A stretch of 31,274 bases of DNA from contig DATFXR010000381.1 in assembly GCA_035315685.1 (NCBI GenBank), positions 1-31,274 of the forward strand, written 5' to 3'. The notes under the pieces were generated by a model, which did no database searches, was not told the origin of the DNA, and saw only the letters and a list, made by a program, of their open reading frames with translations. Below are positions 25,198 to 31,274 of the stretch, piece by piece. The translations under genes were made by a program, and so were the position numbers. This DNA comes from QHWK01 sp035315685. Its GTDB lineage: Bacteria > Acidobacteriota > Vicinamibacteria > Vicinamibacterales > CAVVIG01. Every line of letters starts with the position of its first letter. Positions within the stretch are counted from its first letter, which is position 1.

Positions 25198-25569
25198 TCA
25201 CTCCTCAGCGGCCGGCGCGGCGACCGGCTTCATCACGCGGCTGATCGCGTCGACCAGCTCAGTCCACCGGGATTCCTCTCGCAGCAGCTGCTTCTTGCCC
25301 TCGGCGGTCAGGCGATAGAACTTGGCACGCTGGTTCGCGTCGGTCTGGCCCCACTTCGACGTGACCCAGCCCTTCTTCGTCAGCCGCTGCAGGGCGGGAT
25401 AGAGCGAACCGGCTTCCACCTGCAACACATCCGCGGACTGCGCGCGAATCGTCTGCCCGATCGCGTAACCATGCTGCGGTCCCCACATCAACGTCCGGAG
25501 GATCAGCATGTCCAGCGTACCGTGGAGCAGGTCGGTGCGCGCGTCGGGCCGGGAGGAGTGCAGCGCCAT
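25198..25569 (-). CDS. PadR-family transcriptional regulator (acidobacterial permease-associated type)
   Basis: 123 aa. Winged-helix PadR domain at about 12-95: LLHGTLDMLILRTLMWGPQHGYAIGQTI, VLQVEAGSLYPALQRLTKKGWV, KFYRLTAEGKKQL. The EAGSLYPALQRL recognition-helix block and short C-terminal helix are diagnostic. This subtype usually precedes and represses an ADOP permease gene in Acidobacteriota; here only a fragment of that permease remains. The ATG start has no Shine-Dalgarno because the operator begins 4 nt upstream of it, hinting at a leaderless or very short-leader transcript. It is divergent from the VWFA gene; both could be controlled from the same operators. Confidence 0.93.
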   Translation of the reverse strand: MALHSSRPDARTDLLHGTLDMLILRTLMWGPQHGYAIGQTIRAQSADVLQVEAGSLYPALQRLTKKGWVTSKWGQTDANQRAKFYRLTAEGKKQLLREESRWTELVDAISRVMKPVAAPAAEE

Positions 25570-25572
25570 GGT

Positions 25573-25611
25573 TATAGAAAGTCTATAGCCTGAGACGTAG
25601 AGAGTCTATAG
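25573..25611. promoter_or_regulatory. Duplicated PadR operator in the padR/VWFA divergent intergenic region
   Basis: Two 14-bp copies, TAGAAAGTCTATAG at 25575-25588 and TAGAGAGTCTATAG at 25598-25611, differ at one base and are 23 bp apart (about two helical turns). Each contains the palindromic core TAG-N5-CTA; the first extends to TATAG-N5-CTATA (25573-25587). The A/T-rich character stands out from the surrounding GC-rich DNA. Placement immediately upstream of a PadR gene makes autoregulation the obvious inference. Confidence 0.7.
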
Positions 25612-25676
25612 GGTGGTCCATCGGCCGCGCACCCGGCCTGCCGCGATGCCGCGGGCGCCGCCGGCGCGCCCGTGAT

Positions 25677-26666
25677 ATGAGAAGAGAGATGGCTGCCATA
25701 CGAATGATCCGATCGCTCAGGGTGGCGTGCGTTCGCTCACTGGTGCTGGCGGCGGCGGTGTTCGCCGCTGCCGGCGCAATCGCACAACAACCCGTGTTCC
25801 GCGCCGGCGGCGACGTCGTGCGCGTATTCGCCACGGTGACCGACCGCGACGGGCGTCTCGTCACCACGCTGTCCCGCGACGCCTTCGAAGTGCGCGACGA
25901 AGGCAAGCCGCAGCCGATCACGCTGTTCGACAACACGCCGCAGCCGATTCGGCTGATTGTCATGCTCGACGTGTCCGGCAGCATGGAAGGCAACCTGCCG
26001 CTGCTGCGCACCAGCGCGGCTCAGCTGTTTGCGCGGCTCGGCCCGCAGGACCTCGCGCGACTCGGCACCTTCGGGCACGAGGTGACGATCAGCCCGACCT
26101 TCACCCACGACAAGGACGAGCTCATCTCGGCGCTGCCGCACGCGATCGCCCCGGACGCGCCGACGCCGCTGTGGCGGGCGCTCGACCAGGCGATCGACAC
26201 CTTCGACCCCGGCGCCGAGCAACGTCCGGTGATCCTGGTGCTGAGCGACGGCAAAGACACCGGCTCGTTCAGCTTCCGTGAGAAGCCGGTCAGCCAGGTC
26301 GAAGTCATCGAGCGCGCCCGCCGCGCCGACGTGATGGTCTACGCAGTCGGCATGCGCAGCCGCGGACAGCACACCATGACGCCCGGCCTCGGCCGCGCCG
26401 GGCTGCAGGCGATGCTGACCGCCGACCTGCCCGATCCCGGCCTGGCGCGCGTCGCGCAGGAAACCGGTGGCGGCTACACGGAAATCCGCTTCGGCGAAGA
26501 CCTCGGCGCTGCGTTCGCGGCCGTCGCCGACGAACTGCATAGCCAGTATCTCCTCGGCTTCGCACCACCGAAGCGTGACGGCAAGACCCACAGCATCGAC
26601 GTGCGCGTCACCCAGGGCGGACTGAAAGCCCGCGCGCGCAAGAGTTACGTCGCGCCGAAGGAATGA
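25677..26666 (+). CDS. VWFA-domain protein, acidobacterial secreted type
   Basis: 329 aa. Signal peptide (SLVLAAAVFAAAGAIAQQ), then the N-terminal block typical of acidobacterial VWFA-related proteins: VVRVFATVTDRDGRLVTTLS, FEVRDEGKPQPITLF. The von Willebrand A domain follows with an intact MIDAS DVSGSM (Asp98, Ser100, Ser102), LGTFGHEV, and ILVLSDGKDTG. The C-terminal segment has YLLGFAPPKRDGKTHSIDVRV, also typical. Such proteins are periplasmic or surface and presumably bind partners through a metal ion; the function is unknown. ATG 25677 is the first start; ATGs at 25689 and 25704 would give shorter signal peptides and cannot be excluded. It is divergent from padR and 47 nt before the S41 protein gene. 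Confidence 0.88.
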   Translation: MRREMAAIRMIRSLRVACVRSLVLAAAVFAAAGAIAQQPVFRAGGDVVRVFATVTDRDGRLVTTLSRDAFEVRDEGKPQPITLFDNTPQPIRLIVMLDVSGSMEGNLPLLRTSAAQLFARLGPQDLARLGTFGHEVTISPTFTHDKDELISALPHAIAPDAPTPLWRALDQAIDTFDPGAEQRPVILVLSDGKDTGSFSFREKPVSQVEVIERARRADVMVYAVGMRSRGQHTMTPGLGRAGLQAMLTADLPDPGLARVAQETGGGYTEIRFGEDLGAAFAAVADELHSQYLLGFAPPKRDGKTHSIDVRVTQGGLKARARKSYVAPKE

Positions 26667-26713
26667 GATGGACTGGTAGAATCTCGACGTGAATCGAGAT
26701 GGGGGCGCGGACC

Positions 26714-29700
26714 ATGAAGAAGACGTGGATCGTTGTGGCGGCGATCGCACTCACCTGCCTCGCGCAGCCGTTCAAGGCCGTTGACGCACAGCCTGCGCGC
26801 GACGCGGCGGCGCCGCCGTCGTTTGCCGAACCGGGCATCTCGCCCGACGGATCGACGATCGCGTTCGTCAGCGGCGGCGACATCTGGGATGTGCCGGCGC
26901 GGGGCGGCGACGCACGGCTGCTCGTGTCGCATGCGGCAACCGAGTCGCGGCCGCTGTATTCCCCTGACGGCAGGCGGCTCGCCTTTACGTCGACGCGGAC
27001 CGGCAACGGCGATGTCTACGTGGTGACGCTCTCCACCGGCGACGTCGCCCGGCTCACCTACGACGATGCGATGGATCAAGTGAGCGGCTGGTCGCCCGAC
27101 GGCCGGTTCGTCTACTTCTCGAGCGGCAGCCACGACATGTCGAGCATGCTCGATGTCTATCGCGTCAGCGTCGAGGGCGGCATGCCGATGCCGGTCGCCG
27201 CCGATCGGTACACCACGGAGTACTTCGGCATTCCCGCGCCCGTCGGCGACTCGGTGGCGATCACCGCACGGGCGAACGCGTCGGCGCAGTGGTGGCGGAA
27301 GGGCCACAGTCATCTCGACGAGAGCGAGATCTGGCTGGTCCGCAACCAAACCTACGAGCCGATCACCACGGGGGGCGCGAAGGACGCGTGGCCGATGTGG
27401 ACCGGCGATGGCAAGACGCTGTTTTTCATGTCGGACCGCAGCGGCGCGCAGAACATCTGGAGCGCGCCGGCTTCGCCACAGGTCGGCGCCACGGCGAAAG
27501 CGATCACCACCTTCAACGACGGCCGCGTACTCTGGCCCTCGATCACCGCAGACGGCAAGACGATCGCGTTCGAACGGAACTTCGCGATCTGGACCGTCGA
27601 CACCGCGACCGGCCAGTCTCGGGAGGTGCCGATTGCGCTGCGCGGCGCGCCGGCGGCGGCCGCCGTCGAGCATCGCACCTTCACCGATCAAATCCGCGAG
27701 CTGGCATTGTCGCCTGACGGCAAGAAGATCGCCTTCGTCGTGCACGGCGAGGTCTTCTCGGCGTCGGCCCGTGACGGCGGCGACGCCGTGCGACTCACCA
27801 ACACGGCCGGTGAGGAGGCGGAGCTCGCGTGGTCGCCGGACAGCCGCCGGCTTGCGTTTCGATCCGATCGCGACCGCACCAATCACCTCTTCGTCTACGA
27901 CTTCGTCTCCGAGCGCGAGACGCAGTTGACGAGCGGCAGCGGCCGTGACGATCAGCCGCGCTATTCGCCCGACGGCAAGTGGATCGCCTTTCAGCGCGAT
28001 TCACGCGAGCTGCGGGTGATCGATCCGGCGTCGAAGCAGGAGAAGCTGATCGCCAACGGCGCCTTCGACGTGCCGCCGATGGCCGACCAGCGCGACTTCA
28101 CCTGGTCGCCCGATTCCAGGACGATTGCGTTCACCACCGTCGGCGGGCGTGGCTTCACCAACCTGTCGGTCGCAACCGTCGACGGCGGACCGTCGAGCGC
28201 GAAGGCGGTCACCTTCCTGGCGAACTCGTTCGCCGGATCGGTGTCGTGGAGCCCCGACGCGACGTTCCTGATCTACTCGACCGGCCAGCGCACCGAGCCG
28301 GGACAGGCGATTCGCGTCGATCTCGTCCCGCGCACGCCGAAGTTCCGCGAGGATCAATTCCGGGATCTCTTCAAGGACGAGCAGCCGAAGACGCAACCGG
28401 ACGCGCCGAAGCCGGCGACCGAGACGACGCCCGGCGCGGCGGCCGCGGCCGGCGCCGCCCGGAACGCGCCGGCGCACGTCGAGATCGCGTTCGACGACAT
28501 CCGCCGCCGCGCCAGCGCGCTGCCGGTCGGCGTCGACGTCGACGGCGTGACGATCAGCCCCGACGGAAAATCACTGCTCCTGATCGGAACGGCGGCCGGT
28601 CAGCGGAACCTGTACGTCTATTCCCTCGACGAGCTGTCGAAGGAACCGGCCGTTGCCCGGCAGCTCACCTCGACCCCGGGCTCGAAGAGCAGCACCTACT
28701 TCACGCCGGACGGCAAGGAAGTCGTGTATCTCGATCGCGGCCGCGTCTTCAACGTCACGCTCGACAAGCGCGAGCCGAAGGCGATTGCAGTCAGCGCGGA
28801 TCTCGACGTCGACTTTTCGCGCGAGAAGGTCGAGTCGTTTCATCAGGCGTGGACCTACCTGCGCGATCAGTTCTTCGACGAAAAGATGAACGGCGTCGAC
28901 TGGAACGCGGTCCGGACCACCTACGAACCGCGCGTGGCCGCCGCCCGCACGCCGGACGAGATGCGCCGCATCATCTCGCTGATGCTCGGCGAGCTGAACG
29001 CCTCGCACATGGGCATCTCGGCGCCGCCGGCTGACGCGCAGACGACGACCGGCCGCCTCGTGGTCGACTTCGATCGCGCCGAGTACGAGTCCGCCGGCCG
29101 CCTGCGCGTCACCAAGGTCGTGCCGCTCGGTCCGGCGGCGCTCGCCGGCATCAAGGCCGGCGAGTACCTGCTTCGCGTCGACGGACAGGCGCTCGGTCCG
29201 CGGGTGAACCTCGACGCGTTGCTGGATCACACGACCGGCCGCCGCGTAACCGTGTCCGTCGCCGCTTCCCCCGCCGCCACACCGCGCGACGTGGTCGTCA
29301 AGCCCGCCAACCAGACGACGGAGAAGGGACTGCGCTACCGGCAGTGGGTCGAGGAGCGGCGGGAGTACGTCGCGAAGGCGAGCGGCGGCCGCCTTGGCTA
29401 CGTCCACATGTACGACATGTCGGAAACGGCGCTGGCGCAGCTGCTGATCGATCTCGACGCGGACAATCAGTCGCGCGACGGCGTCGTGATCGACGTGCGC
29501 AACAACAACGGCGGCTTCGTCAACATCTACGCGATCGACGTCCTGTCGAGGCGCGGCTACTTCAACATGCTGCGGCGCGGCTTCGAGTCGGTCTCGTCGC
29601 GCTCGCTGCTCGGTCAGCGCGCGCTCGAGCGGCCGACGATCCTCGTCACCAACCAGCATTCATTGTCCGACGCCGAAGACTTCACCGAAGGGTACCGGAC

Positions 29701-29983
29701 GCTGAAGTTGGGGAAAGTGGTCGGCGAGCCGACCGCCGGCTGGATCATCTACACGGGAACGGTGCCGCTCATCGACGGGTCCAACCTGCGCATGCCGTCA
29801 TTCAAGATTTTCGCGAGCGACGGCACGCCGATGGAGATGCATCCGCGACCGGTGGACGTCCCGGTGACGAGACCCGTCGGCGAGAGTTATACCGGCAAGG
29901 ACGTCCAGCTCGATACGGCGGTCGCCGAGCTTCTCAGGCAGATCGGGCCGGGACGGTCGACCACCGCCGGCGTGCAACGATGA
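26714..29983 (+). CDS. Tricorn-like S41-family peptidase with N-terminal beta-propeller
   Basis: 1089 aa. Signal peptide MKKTWIVVAAIALTCLA; a start at 26699 would only add five residues. Residues about 40-650 form TolB/PD40-type propeller repeats (ISPDGSTIAFVS, YSPDGRRLAFTS, WSPDGRFVYFSS, LSPDGKKIAFVV and others), with a proline/alanine linker near 560-590. A helical C1-like region (KVESFHQAWTYLRDQFFDEKMNGVDW), a PDZ domain around 800-870, and a C-terminal S41 core follow: VVIDVRNNNGGFVN, NQHSLSDAEDFTEGYR (probable nucleophile Ser985), Glu1041 in TPMEMHP. Tricorn-type enzymes degrade oligopeptides; with a signal peptide this one should act in the periplasm. The position I align to the tricorn catalytic His is Ala887, so activity is uncertain. 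Followed at 13 nt by a GNAT gene. Confidence 0.9.
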   Translation: MKKTWIVVAAIALTCLAQPFKAVDAQPARDAAAPPSFAEPGISPDGSTIAFVSGGDIWDVPARGGDARLLVSHAATESRPLYSPDGRRLAFTSTRTGNGDVYVVTLSTGDVARLTYDDAMDQVSGWSPDGRFVYFSSGSHDMSSMLDVYRVSVEGGMPMPVAADRYTTEYFGIPAPVGDSVAITARANASAQWWRKGHSHLDESEIWLVRNQTYEPITTGGAKDAWPMWTGDGKTLFFMSDRSGAQNIWSAPASPQVGATAKAITTFNDGRVLWPSITADGKTIAFERNFAIWTVDTATGQSREVPIALRGAPAAAAVEHRTFTDQIRELALSPDGKKIAFVVHGEVFSASARDGGDAVRLTNTAGEEAELAWSPDSRRLAFRSDRDRTNHLFVYDFVSERETQLTSGSGRDDQPRYSPDGKWIAFQRDSRELRVIDPASKQEKLIANGAFDVPPMADQRDFTWSPDSRTIAFTTVGGRGFTNLSVATVDGGPSSAKAVTFLANSFAGSVSWSPDATFLIYSTGQRTEPGQAIRVDLVPRTPKFREDQFRDLFKDEQPKTQPDAPKPATETTPGAAAAAGAARNAPAHVEIAFDDIRRRASALPVGVDVDGVTISPDGKSLLLIGTAAGQRNLYVYSLDELSKEPAVARQLTSTPGSKSSTYFTPDGKEVVYLDRGRVFNVTLDKREPKAIAVSADLDVDFSREKVESFHQAWTYLRDQFFDEKMNGVDWNAVRTTYEPRVAAARTPDEMRRIISLMLGELNASHMGISAPPADAQTTTGRLVVDFDRAEYESAGRLRVTKVVPLGPAALAGIKAGEYLLRVDGQALGPRVNLDALLDHTTGRRVTVSVAASPAATPRDVVVKPANQTTEKGLRYRQWVEERREYVAKASGGRLGYVHMYDMSETALAQLLIDLDADNQSRDGVVIDVRNNNGGFVNIYAIDVLSRRGYFNMLRRGFESVSSRSLLGQRALERPTILVTNQHSLSDAEDFTEGYRTLKLGKVVGEPTAGWIIYTGTVPLIDGSNLRMPSFKIFASDGTPMEMHPRPVDVPVTRPVGESYTGKDVQLDTAVAELLRQIGPGRSTTAGVQR

Positions 29984-29996
29984 CCGGCGCGACTCG

Positions 29997-30575
29997 ATGA
30001 CCAACCTGTCCTGCTGGCTGACGACCGATCGCCTCGCGCTCCGGCGGTTCACCGCCGCCGATCTGGACTGGTTGGCGGAGCTGTACAACGATCACGAGGT
30101 GACGCGCTATCTTGGCGGCGTCAAGAGCCGGCCGCAGGTCGCGTCGTTTCTGAACGTGCGGATTCTCCGGTACTACGACGAACATCCCGGGTTCGGGATC
30201 TGGATGACCGTCGAGCGCGCGAGCGGTACGGCCGTCGGCTTTCACCTGCTGAATCGCATCCGCGGCGAGGCGATCATCCAGGTGGGCTTCGTGCTGGCGA
30301 GGTCCGCCTGGCGAACGGGCTTCGCGACCGAGATGGCGGGCGCGGTCGTGCGCTACGGCTTCGTCGACCTGAATCTGCCGCGTATCGCCGGCATCGCGAG
30401 CCTCCGGAATCACGCCTCGCAGCGGGTGCTCGAGAAGATCGGCCTCGAGCGCCGCGGCGAGCGTGCGTTCGTGCATCCGGACTACGTGCGGGAAGGTCCG
30501 ATGGCCTGGTTCGAGCGCGAAGGCGACGCCTGGCGTGCCGAACGCGCCGCGGCCGTCACCGGCACTGGTGCGTAA
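29997..30575 (+). CDS. GNAT-family N-acetyltransferase (RimJ/RimL-like)
   Basis: 192 aa. Acetyl-CoA-dependent N-acetyltransferase fold: LTTDRLALRRFTAADLDWLAELYND (first strand and helix), GFGIWMTVERASGTAVGFHLL (central strands), VGFVLARSAWRTGFATEMAGAVVRYGF (the acetyl-CoA pyrophosphate loop, here R/A-x-x-W-R-x-G-F-A rather than the common Q/RxxGxG/A), LPRIAGIASLRNHASQRVLEKIGLERRGE (C-terminal motif). This is the pattern of ribosomal-protein-alanine acetyltransferase relatives, but the acceptor is unknown. Cytoplasmic. It begins 13 nt after the S41 protein gene and is probably co-transcribed, without an obvious functional link. Confidence 0.9.
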   Translation: MTNLSCWLTTDRLALRRFTAADLDWLAELYNDHEVTRYLGGVKSRPQVASFLNVRILRYYDEHPGFGIWMTVERASGTAVGFHLLNRIRGEAIIQVGFVLARSAWRTGFATEMAGAVVRYGFVDLNLPRIAGIASLRNHASQRVLEKIGLERRGERAFVHPDYVREGPMAWFEREGDAWRAERAAAVTGTGA

Positions 30576-30577
30576 GC

Positions 30578-30640
30578 GCCCTTCCTGCCCATCCTGCCCT
30601 TCCTGCCCATCCTGCCCTTCCCGCCCTTCCCCGACCTCCC
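30578..30640. repeat. Degenerate 9-bp tandem repeat, CCTGCCCTT/CCTGCCCAT
   Basis: Starting 3 nt after the GNAT stop, about seven units of 9 bp alternate CCTGCCCTT and CCTGCCCAT, decaying to CCGCCCTTC and related sequence at the right end. The plus strand is almost purely pyrimidine, the minus strand purine, so the tract could form unusual structure. Nothing coding is supported there. The rest of the gap up to 30787 should hold the promoter of the next gene. Confidence 0.85.
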
Positions 30641-30787
30641 GCCCGGCCAACGAAAATTGTGTGCAAGAGTGTGAACACCGCTCTGCGCGCCTGACGTTAG
30701 GATTACCCCACTTTCGGCGGATCATCGCGTCGAATCCCAACTCTTCACGACGACCGATCGAGTCCTCGGGCATGGGGGAGGAGAGCC

Positions 30788-31057
30788 ATGATTGCTCCCG
30801 TCAACCAGCGCGGCCGATTCTCGGGGATTCCACATCAGACGGGGTCGCGAGTCTATCCGGGCGAGCTGCTGTGCGAATTCGTCTCCGGATCGGACCGCTT
30901 CCGCATCGAATTGCGACACCACGAGCTCTGGGGTGTCGAAGCACGGGTCTTTCGACGCGGCCTGTTCCTCCGCGCGCGCCGGTTCTACACGCGTGAGCTC
31001 GCGGTTCAGTGGGCCCTGAACGAGCGCGAGGCGCTGCTCCGCAAACCGTCTGAATGA
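30788..31057 (+). CDS. Small conserved-looking protein of unknown function
   Basis: 89 aa, with an excellent ribosome site GGAGGAG 5 nt before the ATG. Mixed charge and aromatic content (YPGELLCEFVSGSDRFRIEL, LWGVEARVFRRGLFLRARRF, AVQWALNEREALLRKP) suggests a compact alpha/beta or small beta protein. No signal peptide, membrane segment or motif known to me; a single cysteine. It stands alone after a repeat tract, so it likely has its own promoter in 30641-30787. The Shine-Dalgarno and non-random composition make it a real gene; its function cannot be inferred. Confidence 0.7.
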   Translation: MIAPVNQRGRFSGIPHQTGSRVYPGELLCEFVSGSDRFRIELRHHELWGVEARVFRRGLFLRARRFYTRELAVQWALNEREALLRKPSE

Positions 31058-31115
31058 CAGCGCCTGTTCGTGAGATTCTCGCGCGTTCCATCGCCGTTCC
31101 GATCCACGATGTCGT

Positions 31116-31274
31116 GTGTCCGAACGGCCGCCGCGAGCGAACCCGCTTCACTTCGCGCTCGTCGTCGTCGCGATCCTGTTCACCGCGTCGTCTTCGTCGG
31201 CTGACGCCCGCTGGACGATCCTGTCCAGCGGGACGCTGACGATTCTCGGCGACCAGTCGCCGGCCACGCTGCGT
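31116..31274 (+). CDS. Secreted protein, 5' end only (runs off the window)
   Basis: The frame from GTG 31116 encodes VSERPPRANP followed by a hydrophobic stretch LHFALVVVAILFTASS, an SSADA cleavage region, then RWTILSSGTLTILGDQSPATLR to the last base. The post-signal segment, 'W.I..SG.LT.LGD..P.TLR', resembles the opening of acidobacterial secreted DUF1570/TPR-type proteins, which start with a similar 'F.V.GD.....LR' pattern; this is a weak resemblance over 20 residues. The Shine-Dalgarno is poor and an ATG could exist only in other frames. The overlapping ATG at 31054, in another frame, encodes an arginine/serine-rich chain and was not chosen. Confidence 0.5.
   Translation, partial: MSERPPRANPLHFALVVVAILFTASSSSADARWTILSSGTLTILGDQSPATLR

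Noticed and set aside
30578..30640. CRISPR array
   Set aside because: Units are 9 bp, contiguous and degenerate, with no spacers and no cas genes nearby.
31054..31239. 61-codon frame starting with ATGA overlap after the 89-aa gene
   Set aside because: The overlap is tempting but the chain is Arg/Ser-rich low complexity; another frame there encodes a signal peptide and a plausible mature protein.

Overview
The window looks like chromosomal DNA from a high-GC Gram-negative bacterium, most likely an Acidobacteriota member near class Vicinamibacteria. Several recognised families point there: a short PadR regulator of the acidobacterial type followed by a remnant of the permease that usually accompanies it, a VWFA-domain protein of the acidobacterial type, a large Oar-like TonB-dependent receptor with an N-terminal carboxypeptidase-regulatory-like domain, a histidine kinase with an ABC-substrate-binding-like sensor, and a large tricorn-like S41 protein. 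Outer-membrane barrels and many signal peptides fit a diderm cell. This is inference from families; there is no rRNA or other marker in the window. I see no tRNA, rRNA, CRISPR array, insertion sequence or phage gene.

Layout. 1-501 (+) is the 3' part of a DUF4136 lipoprotein-like gene. It converges on a minus-strand block (9293 down to 662): a secreted unknown protein, an outer-membrane barrel, glycogen phosphorylase, glycogen debranching enzyme and phosphoketolase. The last three are tightly packed and make a coherent route from glycogen to glucose-1-P and on to acetyl-P. Next (14474 to 9543, minus) come a TonB-dependent receptor and an orphan NarL-type sensor kinase. Then (17667 to 14687, minus) come a Tat-exported CotA-like multicopper oxidase and a Tat-like exported TIM-barrel protein.

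22969 to 17850 (minus) is the most interesting part. It is a compact five-gene signalling operon: OmpR-type response regulator, small soluble histidine kinase with a degraded ATP-binding domain, outer-membrane porin, small PstS-like periplasmic binding protein, and membrane hybrid kinase with a pseudo-receiver plus a true receiver. All junctions overlap or are within 6 nt. No ABC permease or ATPase is present, so the binding protein probably senses rather than transports.

23828 to 23200 (minus) holds a 64-aa unknown and a NifU C-terminal-domain protein. Right of 24064 are a dihydroorotate-dehydrogenase-like protein (+), a PadR repressor (-) with a duplicated operator and a truncated permease behind it, then plus-strand genes for a VWFA protein, a tricorn-like S41 protein, a GNAT acetyltransferase, an 89-aa unknown, and the 5' end of another secreted protein running off the window.

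No gene-free stretch exceeds 300 bases. The larger gaps (502-661, 9294-9542, 14475-14686, 17668-17849, 22970-23199, 23425-23633, 23829-24063, 30576-30787) hold hairpins, repeats or presumed promoters as listed; I recognised nothing convincing in 17668-17849, 23425-23633 or 23829-24063.
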